Of a DNA stretch of 64,000 nt, positions 10,036 to 20,789 are shown piece by piece; position 1 is the stretch's first letter; each line of letters opens with the position of its first letter. The notes beneath the pieces are model-generated. The model worked only from the letters and a program-made list of their open reading frames with translations, was not told the DNA's origin and did not search any database. Origin of the DNA: Heligmosomoides polygyrus polygyrus (lineage: Eukaryota; Nematoda; Chromadorea; Rhabditida; Heligmosomidae); contig OX377202.1 of NCBI GenBank assembly GCA_947396885.1, positions 12,834,001-12,898,000 of the forward strand. The letters are read 5' to 3'. The position numbers and the translations under genes were made by a program.

Positions 10036-12092
10036 TTACCATGAGGAATAAAAAATTGTTATAAACATTCGCTTTTGGAAAGAAATTGCTAAATGAGGAC
10101 TTGGAGGAAATGTTTGTTCGGTAAGGGTAACTCACTCTGGCCAAGTGGCGGTCTGCCCGTCAGCGATAGACCGTTGCTGATGGTTCCATCGCAATATTTC
10201 GCGATATTCTTCAATTTATCTCGTCCTCGTTGCTTTTATATTTGTGATTATAGACAGCTTCATTTAGTTGGTTGTCGAGCTAACAGAACTTCAACATGAG
10301 ACTTGCATCCCTGCTTCAATGCCGTATTTTTGCCTCCAAAGCAATGCTGCTCGAGACCTATCATCCACTAGCTACTAGGGCTGCTGTACAAATTTTTGGC
10401 ACTATTGTACTTCCACAACTCCACGGGTTGAGGAGAGGTCGAAAAAAATTTCGCCCAAACTTCAGCTAGGGGTTTATTTGGGGTGCTGATCACGAAACAG
10501 ATCCGTTTCCGAAATTTCGCCCGATTACGATAGGTTGCGTGCGGTAGGTACGGGTGACTAAGGCTGCTAAGCTCATAATCACAGATTTCGCCCTAACTTC
10601 GCCTGGGGGTTATTTGGGGTGCTGATCACGAATCTGTCATCCGTTTTTCGTTTTACGCTGGAGTACCGTAAGTTACGGTGGGTGCGGGTGACTAAGGCTG
10701 ACAAGATCATGATCAACCTACCGTACTCCGTCGTAAAACGAGAAACGGATGTCATATTCTGATCAGCACCCCAAATAACCCTTTAGCCGAAGTTTGGGCG
10801 AAATCGGTGATCATGACCTTGGCAGCCCTAGTCACCCGTACCTACCGTAACTTACCGTACTCCAGCGTAAAACGAAAAACGGATGTCGGATTCGTGATCA
10901 GCACCCCAAATAACCCCCTAGACGAAGTTCGGGCGAAAAACTTTTTTCGACCTCTCTTCAACCCGTGGAGATGTGAAAGTACAATAGTGCCAAATTTTTC
11001 AATAAGGAGCACTGTGATGAAACAACATTATCACCTTTTCGAATAAAGCAGATCCAGGGATTTCATAATTTTGGGGGATTTTCCCTATCTCGCATTTTCG
11101 ATGCTTTCTTTGCATTTTCATGCCTTCTGTTATCTCTTCATTGTCTTCATGGTTTTTCTCAAACTGTAAACAAAGTCAAATCAGTTTCATTAAGCCTCAA
11201 GTGGCTGGTATCGAGGTTGTGAGCTGTCATAACGATGTTTTGTTGCGATCAAAGTTTCTAGCGCCAGGCGGGACTCGAACCCGCACCTCCCTCTAACCGG
11301 GCGGGAATGCTCTACGCCATTACACCACCGGCGCCGTTTGATCGAACGCAACATCCACACCACGTGGGACCGATCAGCACCCACCCGTATCCGGGATGAG
11401 CTGGCCGCTGATATCAGCATGGAACCAGTTAAGCTGATGGTCTTGATAGAAACGGTTCAAATCAGTTTCATTAAGCCTCAAGTGGCTGGTATCGAGGTTG
11501 TGAGCTGTCATAACGATGTTTTGTTGCGATCAAAACTTCTAGCCCCAGGCGGGACTCGAACCCGCACCTACCCTCTAACCGGGCGGGAATGCTTTACGCC
11601 ATTACACCACCGGCGCCGTTTGATGTAAACAAAGTCGTTGAGAAACACAAAAAACAGAGAAATACTGTAAGAAAAGTGGAAGCGCTGATAGAGCAGATCG
11701 AACACAAATCAAGGCAGGTCTGAAAAAGCAAAGAGAAAGCAGGAGGAATAGAAGAGTGCGTAGGGGTGGTGGGAGGCGACAAAACTGGTAGTGGTATCAT
11801 CAGCAACGACGTTCCTTTAACCGAACTCGGCAGAGCGTTCTTGTCCTCCCAAAATTATCGCCTTGAACTGTAAAAAGAGGCAGCGTTATGATTTCGGTAA
11901 CTCTGAAGAAGCAAAAGAGATATCAAACTGATCGCCAGTTGTCTGACACCAAAGACAGAGGGAGTTAGTGTATTTTTCATACCACTGGCTCTTTGTATAG
12001 GGGGTGTTATTCCTATCCTTCGTCAGTTGTCCACGGCTCCATCGATCGTATCCTTTCATTCCATCCGTCCTCCTAACCTGCAACCGGTCCCC
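10036..12092 (-). CDS. Predicted host gene of unknown function, 3' exons joined, 5' part unresolved
   Basis: Three minus-strand exons join in phase: 11163-11035 (acceptor TTTGTTTACAG, 43 codons starting [14 protein letters not shown], donor GTGATA), 10232-10136 ([17 protein letters not shown] ... GRPPLGQ, donor GTGAGT) and 10088-10036 (stop TAA). The last intron is 47 nt, a typical nematode size. A further likely exon of the same gene starts at 12092 behind CTACTCAG and encodes [17 protein letters not shown] followed by [19 protein letters not shown]. Its 3' border near 11895 is unresolved and no donor in phase was found. No family was recognised. A hAT-like foldback and a SINE1 dimer lie in the introns. 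Its 5' side faces the divergent gene starting at 12499. Confidence 0.5.
10398..10991. mobile_element. hAT-like foldback element, copy 3, 8-bp TSD
   Basis: The ends are GGCACTATTGTACTTCC and GAAAGTACAATAGTGCC. AAATTTTT stands on both sides (10390-10397 and 10992-10999). It lies in an intron of the minus-strand gene ending at 10036. Confidence 0.85.
11178..11623 (-). mobile_element. SINE1 dimer with 13-bp target duplication
   Basis: Two tandem units each carry a tail (TAAGCCTCAAGTGGCTGG...) and, on the minus strand, a tRNA-like head GGCGCCGGTGGTGTAATGG...GGTTCGAGTCCCGC. They are joined by a unique-looking linker at 11340-11455. TGTAAACAAAGTC flanks the insert (11165-11177 and 11624-11636). The insertion sits 14 nt upstream of a splice acceptor on the minus strand, and the duplication keeps that acceptor. 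Confidence 0.8.
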
Positions 12093-12099
12093 CTGAGTA

Positions 12100-12498
12100 G
12101 GTACAGGAAAGAAAACAAGCAAACAATGCTATATCTCTGTCAGTATTGGGCATGAGAGGGGACTCCTGGATATGGCTCGATTTACGATATGTTCATAGAG
12201 TTCCACACATTGCCCAACATGGAAGCAAATGGAAGTGTTTCATCGGAAGGCGGAGATAGGAATTCATTAACATTCGCTTTATATAGCTACGCACCAAGCG
12301 TCTGCGCAGTGGCATACTATGGTGACATCCCCCTCCATGTAGCATAGTGTCCTGAAAATCCTTCCAGTTTGGTAAGCAACTCTGTCTCTTCTACCTTTGG
12401 GAATTCCGTTACGAGTGCTCTTCTTATGTTTGCTTCATTCAAAAAGCTCATGTTTCATAGTTGCAGGATTAGCTGTTGCAGTGAACTGATCGCTTGCT
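12100..12498. promoter_or_regulatory. Presumed bidirectional upstream region between divergent genes
   Basis: About 400 bp lies between the minus-strand gene and the plus-strand ATG at 12499. TTCATAGTTGCAG just upstream of that ATG looks like a trans-splice or 5'-UTR acceptor. No core promoter element could be named with confidence. Confidence 0.3.
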
Positions 12499-15400
12499 AT
12501 GTCTACGGTTCCATCGAACTCTGGTGCTGAAGGTGAGCTGTTCGGCCGTCTTGACTGCTTTATCAATCTTCGTTACTTAATTTTGCTCTGTTGAAGTCAT
12601 GGTAAAACGCCACTTCCTGGGCTGCCTCGAGAGCGACCCGACGGGTAGCGCAGTATAAACGAAAGAGTTAGGCTCGTTACGCTGCTCGCGAATTGCGAAC
12701 GCGACCTTAGGCTGGAACCTAGAGAATATTGTACGTTCTCATACGTTAACTGGAATCGCCGCACACTGTTACGTATATTTGCTAAACGATCGAAGCCGAG
12801 ATTACTGGCACAGTTGGAGTCAGAAGCGTAAGATTGAGCGATAGTCATGCTGACCATCGTTTTCACTGCTTCAAACTTATGATTAGCCACCACGAGTCCG
12901 CGTACTGCCGATCTTTTTGCACGTATTAGTTTGTTGTTATTACGCTTTCTCATATTCACACGAGTCAATTTTAGACCATCAATGCTCAAAACAAGCCAAG
13001 GCTGTTCACTTGCGCCTTCATATCGACGTAATCAACTGCCACCCACGAAAAAGAAACTAGCACATATGAAGGCGAAAATGGACAGCCTTGGCTTGTTGTA
13101 AGCATTGATGTTCTAAAATTGACTCCTATGATCATGAGAAAGCGTAATAACAACAAAGTGTCCTATGAGGCGGCACTCCTACCGACCGCGCCACCGAGGC
13201 ACATCTCGTGGGGTGTCAGGGTTGATGAGCGTTGCGCACCCATTTTCACACCTCTTTCTCAGGTCTTAAAAAACGTTCAGCAAAAATTAATTGTGGTTCT
13301 AGACTCCGCTCACACGGCCCTACATCCTGTCCAAATAGCATAGCAAAAGTCCTGTTTTGAGTTGGAAACCTTTCCTTGTTAGCATTCCAGGTAGAGAGCG
13401 TTTAAACGACCCTGAATTCCGTATATCCTGCATTCATGCTCTGGTATAGAGATGAATTCTAAGAAAGGACATAAAAACGATGTTCAAGCGCTTCACATGG
13501 TTTGGTTTGTAAAGATATGTTACAGCGATATTTAATAATATCTACCACACTTGTCGGAATGCAGAGCACATCTTGCTGCTTTGTAAGTACATCTTTACCG
13601 AAAACATTGAAAGCTAATGGACCAAAACAGCTATTCACCAGACTTAATTTCTTTGCTTCTAGCACTGCCCAGGCAATGAGGTACCTTAAGGTAGCCACCG
13701 GACACATCTCGTGGGGCGTCAGGGTTGATGAATGTTGTGCACACCTTTTCACACCTCTTTTTCAGGTCTTTAAAAAAGCACTCAGCAAAAACTAACTGTA
13801 ATTATGGGCTCCGCTCATACGACTCTACATCCTGTTCAAATAGCTTCGCAAAAGTCCACCTTGAGATGGGAACCTTTCCTCGTAAGGTTCAATTTCAGTG
13901 GGGGTGGTAGCTAAGAAGGTTAAAAGCTTAGTTGCGTTCAAAATTTTACTCATTATTTGTGGCTACCATGGTCTTAAGTCTCTATTGCCCCTGACCAAAG
14001 CGTGCAAGAAAGCAGAAACTTTTCGGCAGTAGGATTCACAGAGTGGAAGACTCCGTCTATGTAATTCTCAACAGTACGGTCCCATGGGCTTGACGTAGGG
14101 ATTTCATATCTGCATGAAATCTCATGAATCAAGATCAGGTTATTAGATTCAAAAACAGGTCCATTATCTTGTACGCAGAATCGTGAAAAAATCTTAGGCA
14201 TTTTGTCCCAAATTTCGAGCCGTGGCCGAGGGCTTCCTGTATCACCTGTCGTCCCGTTGATCATCGACTTGCTCGAGCGGGCGCCAGCAGCGTTTCCATT
14301 CGTCCCAGTCGCGTGCCAGAGTGCTCCAATGGATCCTCCTCGCTCGAGGCACACGAAGAGCGTCATATCGGTGGTTCAGGGCTTTCACGAAGAAGTCCGA
14401 CCAACGCGTTGGTGGGCGTCCTGGTTTTCTTTTGACATCCCGCGGAATCCAGTCGGTAACTGTCTCGTCCAGCGGGTGTCTGCGAAGCGCGTGCCCGGCC
14501 CATCTAATTTCCGAGGGTTTAGCGATAAAAAGACACCAGGATAGATCCGGAATGGATAAAGAAATTGTTGATGTTATCCTTCAAAATTTTGATTGGTCTT
14601 TCGATATAATTGATATATATATATAATATATTTTGAAATTTTGAGGCATCCGGACATAATGGGATTCTCTTGTTGCATCTTTTATCGTTCGCACTCGTTC
14701 GCTACACACGAAACCCTTTCTTGAGTTCGTTCCATTAACATCTCGTGCTATTTATTCCGAACATAGGGATAAACTCTGAAATCTCGCAGAAGGAAACAAG
14801 TTCAGTTACATTGCGATCACCCTGCGTGAGTTCGACTAGGGGAGAATTTTGAACTTTTCTGAGCTTCAAGAAGGAAGGCAAGGCATTCATACAGACACGT
14901 AGCCCTTAACGGGCACAAATAAAGACAATCAATCAACCTCCAAACCAGAAGTTTCTGCGATAGAAATTGGTACAACGGACATGATGAACGCAGCTTTAGG
15001 GACCTATTCTAGTTCTGTGAGTTGATTCGCTTCTGTCAAGGCCTTTAGTTCGTGCCGAAGTTATAACTGCTAAATCTAGGGAGCTTATGATCTGAACCGA
15101 ACAGAACTTACTGCATAAGGCTAAAGCTTTTTCCCAGTGATGTTGTAATAAGACGATTTTGTATTTAGGCGGCGATAAGCGTGAGCCTGCTGAGAACAGA
15201 TTGCCGCAGCGTCTTTTCGATGGAAACACGTCGGATTCGGATGGCTCTTCGGAAGGTGAGACACCCAATGTTTTTCTCTTCGGGCGTGTGCTTTGAGCTT
15301 TCCCTTGGGCGCCGTATATTTAGCACAAGAGTTTTGTTGTCAGATCGAGTTTTACCGGATCAGGAGAATGTAAGCCGCAGCGGTTGCCTGAAACCTGATC

Positions 15401-18359
15401 GAGCTCGCGATGACCAGCCAGGCTCAAGCAGGGGCAGAGCACCTCAGCAGGTACATTTATTGGGATAAGAAGCCGTTTTTCACTGTTTTTATGTTACTCC
15501 CGATACATTTCTTCATGTGGTAATGTGATCAAGCTCGAGATCGAAGAGGAGGTTTTTACCGCTTTTGTTAGTTTACCTTACAATAACATTTTTACACGGT
15601 TTACTGTTTTCTTTTTGTATATGAATTGCCATGCGTAACGACACATCCTATTGCTGAATAATTCGCTGACCTTTTTAAACGTTTTTTATTTTTATTTCGT
15701 TTGTGCTCCAGTATCTAGAACACAAGACTGAAATTTTGTGTGAAGAGATGGTTCTTTCTTTCTTACTGTGCAACTTTTTTAAAATATTAAAATATTTTTA
15801 AGTATAACACTGTGATTGTTTGTTCGTAATTAGCAGTTTAGGTACACAACGGCTTAGGTTGGACTATTTGGAAGGTACCAAGTGTTTACTCGTCAGCTAG
15901 CGTAGCTTTTAGCGTTATTCAGTTTGTGGTACAACCGTGCTTGTGTTCGATATTTAGTTATTTTCATTCTCATTCGATGCACAGGTTTTCCTAGGGAGAG
16001 CCTTGCAATCCATTTCCTTCGAGCTCATTTTCAAAACTTTGTTGTTCAGTTGTTTCTTCCACAGCGCTTAGAAAGTGGTTTGAAATTTCTTAGACAAACC
16101 TTGTCAGCTCTCGTCTTCATTGCTTCTGAATAGAACTAGAGCATCGCGTCTTCTCAGTAGCAATTCCCTTTATTATTAAAAAAATCTCTGAGGTTTTTAA
16201 CAGAGGTCTAAAATTTTTATAGTCACTGAAAGTAGGTTTAGATAGAAGCAGCTGCATAGCCATACAGTAAATCAGTTGAAAGTTTAGGTGATGGAACAGT
16301 TAGCCTGAAGAAAAAGGCTATCGAACCTGGGACAAAGATTTGGTGGGAAATTGTCGCCTTTGTGATTTGAAACATCCTTAGCTTCAACTTCAACTATACA
16401 CTAGAAAAGAGAACGTTTCTAGGATTTTTCCACATATCAGGTGTTGGAGCAGGCATTTGGACGTAGTAGGGGTATTACGGGTTGTGAGGTTTCTTTCCTA
16501 GACGTGGGTATTTCCGATGTACCGCCTAAAGTAGGATAAAATGATTCATTTTCCTAACAGTCGTTCAGCCGCTGGAATTGTGATCTCTTGTATGAAAGAA
16601 GGGAAAGAAAAACTCGTAAGATGATCACCATCTTGTGTTGCGCCAATCTTTTATTTGCCGATTTCGCGTCATTCACACATACAGACTGTTCCACAAAGTG
16701 TGATGTATATTTCATTTGGAGTGGCGATCACGAATATGATATCCGATTTTAGAGTCACTGTGGAGTACAGTAGATTAGGTATGGGTCGATAGGGCTGGCG
16801 GGATCATAGCCATCGATTTCACAGATTTTGGGTGTAATGAGCAGTCAAATATATGTACGGTGTTTACAAAATCGGGTCACGTTGTCGGGTAAGATTTATT
16901 TTGAGAGGGCGGGACTCATACCCTCACTCAAGCAGGGGACCGGGTTTGAATCTCGCTTTGCGATAGAGTTTTGATTGCAACAAATCGCTGTTGTAACTGA
17001 TTACCTTATTTCATCGTGATACTAAAATTAGATACAATGTTCACGATCAACACTCCAATAACTATCTCGGGCGAACTTGGTTCAAGATTTTTTCTTTCGT
17101 ACAATCGTGACTAGGGCGCGTGTAGCGCAGTCGGAGGAGGCGCTGACTGTCGCCGGCACCCGATACCAGGTTCCTGGTTTGGATTTCCCGCGCAGGGCAA
17201 CCAAACCTTCCATCCTCCGAGGTAGGTGAATTGGTACCAGACGTGTCTGGGAAGGATAAAGCACTGACTTGTTCATCGGCTGACCACCGCAAGTCATTGT
17301 ATGACCAATTACGCATTCACATGGCCTCTACAACATCCCGTAGAAGTAGAATGCGTGGCGCATACCAAAAGGGATTGAGTAACGCCGTCCTTTATCCTTA
17401 TCCTAGCTTTATACATATCGGTGTTGTTAATTCGCCATTTTGATCCGGTATGCTCTTCAACAGTCCCTAACCGTTTCTGGTCTGTTCTCTTGCTTACAGT
17501 GCCCGTGCATTTTGAGCGGAACAGAATTCACGGGGTGAGAACGTGTTGATAAGCGAGTGCAAGCAGTGGGAATTTACGGCCGCTATCAGCTGACGGTACT
17601 GTGACCGAGCGCTCCTTCTTCTTCTTCAGCAAGAGCCTTACCTTTTCTCCTTTTTCTGTTGTTTTTGTTTCTCGTATCACTAATTCAGTGTTCAGATCAC
17701 CTTCTTTAAGCCTCAAGTGGCTGGTATCGAGGTTGTGGGCTGTCATAACGATGCTTTGTTGCGATCGGCGGAAACGGCGCCGGTGGTCTAATGACGTAGA
17801 GCACTCCCGCCCGGTTAGAGGGAGGTGCGGGTTCGAGTCCCGCCAGGCGCTAGAAGTTTTAATTCAGTGTTGTTTAATCATAATATTTGGCTTTAAGGAG
17901 CAACGATAAAGGACGGGGTTACTCAATCCCCTTTGGGACGCATTCTACTTCTACGGGATATCGTGGAGGTGATGTGAAGGTGCAGGGGTGACTCTCCGAC
18001 TTCGCTTCACACGCCCATTGATGAATTAGTGAGCCGAAATGCTAACGTTATTGATTTTCGAGTCCTATAGTGGATTGTTTAATTTCGAATGAATTATCCC
18101 ACCCTTATCTGCACCCACTCCTTGTGCAATATTTTTTCTGAAGAAGCAATGAGTGTCGCAGAGGTAGAAAACAAAAAACCGTATTCGCTGTGTTTTCATG
18201 AATCTGCCAGGTCTTCTTGTTTTTGAGCGCACAAGATGGGCTTCTATTCTGATTAGTTGTGCTATTAATTCTTCCCTCCGTTACGATTCTGTCCGTTCCA
18301 GGCTCTCCATTTTGCAGCGAGCGTTCCAACACAAGCGCCGCTATAGTGATTGGCGTTGA
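12499..18359 (+). CDS. Predicted ten-exon host gene, product unknown (about 195 aa)
   Basis: Proposed exons: 12499-12532, 14790-14825, 15169-15255, 15344-15450, 15712-15739, 16288-16361, 16441-16530, 16561-16615, 17500-17534 and 18318-18359. Every junction uses GT/AG, all phases agree, and the total is 588 nt ending in TGA. Residues include MSTVPSNSGAE, an acidic low-complexity segment (GNTSDSDGSSED), DGTVSLKKKAIEPGTKIWWE, VLEQAFGRSRG and a basic C-terminus (RAFQHKRRYSDWR). The N-terminal third looks disordered. Weak points: the intron after 16530 would be only 30 nt (a donor at 16519 also keeps phase), the 28-nt exon is small, and without splicing at 15450 the frame stops at 15468. No family was recognised. 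Introns carry an RTE fragment, SINEs and foldback relics. Confidence 0.45.
12929..13157. repeat. Inverted repeat with 90-bp arms
   Basis: The left arm 12929-13018 (TTGTTGTTATTACGC...CAAGCCAAGGCTG) is repeated inversely at 13063-13157. It lies in intron 1 of the 12499 gene. Confidence 0.7.
13158..13395 (-). repeat. tRNA-derived repeat ('SINE3'), head at left
   Basis: The minus strand of 13158-13198 reads GCCTCGGTGGCGCGGTCGG, a tRNA 5'-half-like A-box region, in the orientation opposite to the tail. The following about 190 bp (CACATCTCGTGGGG...CAGGTCTTAAAAAA) recur at 13692-13890. Confidence 0.5.
13692..13890 (+). repeat. Second copy of the SINE3 tail, head missing
   Basis: Direct repeat of 13199-13382 (CACATCTCGTGGGGYGTCAG, ACACCTCTTTYTCAGGTC, CCGCTCAYACG) with scattered substitutions. 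Confidence 0.7.
14236..14518 (-). pseudogene. 3' end of an RTE retrotransposon, same family as 22205-23090
   Basis: On the minus strand it is nearly identical to the C-terminal coding end and 3' tail at 22.8-23.08 kb (segments coding for [35 protein letters not shown]). It is 5'-truncated, as usual for target-primed insertion, and ends in the same GACAGGTGATACAGG tail. It lies in an intron of the 12499 gene. Confidence 0.8.
16700..17100. repeat. Decayed hAT-like foldback with SINE1 remnant
   Basis: 16715-16860 keeps GGCGATCACGAATATG and TGGAGTACAGTAG. 17036-17100 keeps CACGATCAACACTCCAATAAC and an eroded TACAATCGTG end. Between them 16895-16990 carries GGTTTGAATCTCGC and TGATTGCAACAAATCGC, a worn SINE1 head. 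Confidence 0.5.
17116..17401 (+). mobile_element. SINE2 copy
   Basis: GGGCGCGTGTAGCGCAGTCGG head and A box, GGTTCCTGGTTTGGATTTCCC B-box region, full body, and a tail ending in TTTATCCTTATCC. Confidence 0.85.
17693..17860 (+). mobile_element. SINE1, head-to-head rearranged copy
   Basis: A reverse-oriented tail (TAAGCCTCAAGTGGCTGG to TTGCGATC) is fused to a forward tRNA-like head GGCGCCGGTGGTCTAATGACG...GGTTCGAGTCCCGCC. AATTCAGTGTT occurs on both sides (near 17683 and 17862), consistent with one insertion of an already inverted unit. Confidence 0.65.
17887..18012 (-). mobile_element. SINE2 copy with internal deletion
   Basis: The tail (GATAAAGGACGGGGTTACTC, CATTCTACTTCTACGGG) is joined almost directly to the head (CGACTTCGCTTCACACGCCC). 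Confidence 0.7.
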
Positions 18360-18585
18360 TTAACGTGGGAAGTAATTGTGCCAGACTACGCGGATATAGC
18401 TTGTGTGGCCATTAGTTTGTTCCGCCAATGATAGCGAGGCAAGACTTTGTTGAAGTGGTGGTTATTTTCATGTTGCCTGCGAATTAGCGATAGTGAGCTT
18501 TTGAGTGAGAGTAATGTCTGATCAAAGGAGCAGGCGCACTCAGAAAAGAAGACGCTGAGAAACCAACGTAGTCACAACAAGGTCA

Positions 18586-18746
18586 GGGGCCAGATTCATC
18601 GAAGAAATTACAACCGAAATTATTGATAACGCCAACATTTCACCATAGCGCCTGTTGATAAGCCGCGTTAATTCGCGTTTCTTTCCAGGAATTTCGGCTG
18701 CAATTTCTCCGTTAAATCTCTGTAAGTCGTTGATGAACCTGGCCCC
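18586..18746. mobile_element. GGGGCC-type element, fourth core type
   Basis: The GGGGCCAGATTCATC start and GATGAACCTGGCCCC end are inverted. The core (ACAACCGAAATTATTGATAAC...) differs from the other copies except for TCTCCGTTAAA and TAAGTCGTTGATGAA near the right end. Confidence 0.65.
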
Positions 18747-18794
18747 TGGAGAGCACGTGGTGTTGATTACGAAAGAGTGCTGGTTATCATTGTA

Positions 18795-19717
18795 CAGGGT
18801 GCACCAAAATAACGTGGACAAGGTTTTTTAATCATAATTATAAAGCAACCAGCAACTCGAGAAAACAACAACTAAATTACAATAATACAAACATTAAGGT
18901 AGATCATGTTCAAGTGGTTTCGTAATGGTCTCCATTAGAGTGGACAGAGGGCCAAACGCTTCGCGAAGTTTGGGGGCGATGGGCCGCAGGTCATCAGGAA
19001 ACAATCGTTCCCACTCCTGGCGTTAGAATTCCCTTCAGGGACTGGAGACTGCGGTGTCGCTTGACGCCGATCCTAGTCTTGAAAATGCCCACACCATAGT
19101 CTATAGGATTAAAATCCGAAGAATACGGCGGCCATACCGATGGCGTGATGGAATCGGTGAAATTGGCCTTGCATCACGCCTGCGTACTCTTCGCTCTATG
19201 TTCGGGTGCAGAGTCCTGTTGGAACATCTAATGGGCATCACGGAAGTGCTACTGGACCCAAGGAAGAACTGCGGACTCGAGAATGTCTCGCTGGTGCACA
19301 TCTTTTTCAATTTTCACTCCTTTATCCACGAAACCAGAGGGGTCCTGCCAGAGGAATGACTCCGCCCCGAACCATGGCCGATTGTGGGTTCTGGCGGTGT
19401 TCAACGATAGCAGAACTTCTTGGAGCCTCTGTAGACCAGATCTTATCATTTTGTCGATTGTACGCCTGCTCCACGGTGAACAGCTTCGCATCTGTGAACA
19501 GAGTCTGTTCCCAGCCACGACCTGCGGCCCATCGCCCCCAAACTTCGCGAAACGTTTAGCCCTTTGCATCCGCTCCAAGGGAGGCCACTTCGAAACCGCT
19601 TCAAGATTGTGTACCCTAATGTTTGTGTTGTTGCAAATTAGTCGTTGTTTTTCGAATTGTTGGTTGTTTTATAATTATGCCAAAAAGATCTTGTCCACGT
19701 TATTTTGGTGCACCCTG
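18795..19717 (-). pseudogene. Tc1/mariner-type element with decayed transposase and about 200-bp inverted ends
   Basis: The TA dinucleotides at 18793-94 and 19718-19 flank inverted ends CAGGGTGCACCAAAATAACG. Both ends share about 200 bp, including GCGAAGTTTGGGGGCGATGG. Minus-strand translation with several stops gives LFTDAKLFTVEQAYNRQNDK (first catalytic Asp), QQDSAPEHRAKSTQA (second) and WPPYSSDFNPIDY (third). These are classic IS630/Tc1/mariner motifs. The N-terminal DNA-binding region is missing, so it is non-autonomous. Confidence 0.85.
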
Positions 19718-19939
19718 TAAAAGCGGTGCTAGTTCAGTGTAGCGTAGCTATGGGTGTCGCGAGGCATAAAATCGGTCGAAATAGTTGAGCAGTTTGTATG
19801 GTTACCTCGAAATTACTTAATTAAACCAACTTATTACCAATAACATTGCTAACAATTTGATATGTGAACGAGAACATGAACAAAGGTACAAAGTAAGCAA
19901 ATGTCAATGAAATGTAGTACGCTGGGTGGCCGCGTCTAG

Positions 19940-20131
19940 ATGTTGGACCACCTGAAGAGGTGCTTAACTGTTCAACAGTTCAGCGATAATCTTCGTACTG
20001 CAAGGGCAGCTGATCTTAGACGCTGGATGATTTTAGTGTTCAGAAACAGCTTTTTTATCGATCAGTTGTACTGCAGTACTGCGATTTGCATTTCTCAACT
20101 TCGGACAAAAATCGATAAAATCGATCGATAG
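19940..20131 (+). CDS. Candidate coding stretch, unknown
   Basis: An ATG directly follows GCGTCTAG and opens a frame rich in helix-forming residues (MLDHLKRCLTVQQF, LRTARAADLRRWM). A possible exon at 20198-20253 follows on the same strand. No family was recognised and it may be chance. Confidence 0.25.
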   Translation: MLDHLKRCLTVQQFSDNLRTARAADLRRWMILVFRNSFFIDQLYCSTAICISQLRTKIDKIDR

Positions 20132-20197
20132 TGTTTTAGGTTTTCGGTATTGTTTACTGTTGTCTGTTGTTCATTGTTTGTTGTGGAGCTTTTTCAG

Positions 20198-20253
20198 CCG
20201 CCATCATCCCCGCATGATTTCCACCTTGAACCGCCAACGCTGAATAGCCGTCG
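20198..20253 (+). CDS. Candidate internal exon (PPSSPHDFHLEPPTLNSR)
   Basis: A strong acceptor GGAGCTTTTTCAG and a donor CG/GTAATG bracket 56 nt. Only one frame (18 codons plus 2 nt) is open. The partner exons were not identified. Confidence 0.3.
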
Positions 20254-20597
20254 GTAATGCCGATGGAGATATGAAACCGTTTCTATGACCATCGTGCCGT
20301 TATGACGGACAGGCGGACAAAGGCGCAGCTTTATTTAAACGCGCAGCCATGCGGTACAGCGCGATGATCGGCATATATATTGATTTTTTCGCCTAGCTCA
20401 TGTGCTGTTCCTTGCTTTCACACATCGTTCCCCTATTTTCAACGGACTTTTGAGGTGCTGTAATCAATGAATCGCACCATAAAATAAATGGGGCGTTGCG
20501 GCGCGATGGCCAGTGGCTGAGCAGCTTTTGGAGTGCGGGGCGGCAATCGCGAGGCGCCGCGGTGGGAGTTATAAAACCTCAAACTGACAGGCAGTCA

Positions 20598-20707
20598 GGG
20601 CCTGTTCATTCTCTGAGACGGGAGCGACGGTAGCGATTGGTCGTCCAGGCAAATCATACGTATCAATTTTTGCTGGTCTCTCTCTCTCTCTTAGTATGAA
20701 CAGGCCC
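20598..20707. mobile_element. PIF/Harbinger-like MITE, short copy
   Basis: GGGCCTGTTCATTCTCTGAG at the left and AGTATGAACAGGCCC at the right, with GAGCGACGGTAGCGA inside. TTA follows and TCA precedes. Confidence 0.6.
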
Positions 20708-20789
20708 TTATACAGACAAATACACAGAGAAGAGAAAACCCTTCTTGTGTTGTAGGATAAGATTTTAACATTAGGAACACCGCCTAGCC

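Noticed and set aside
12597..12989. 130-codon minus-strand frame
   Set aside because: It overlaps the 12929-13157 inverted repeat and lies in an intron of the plus-strand gene. No supporting signals.
14203..14626. Plus-strand frames of 100-113 codons
   Set aside because: Antisense to the RTE 3' end at 14236-14518.
19283..19720. 145-codon plus-strand frame as a gene
   Set aside because: It is antisense to the decayed mariner transposase, whose catalytic motifs are on the minus strand.
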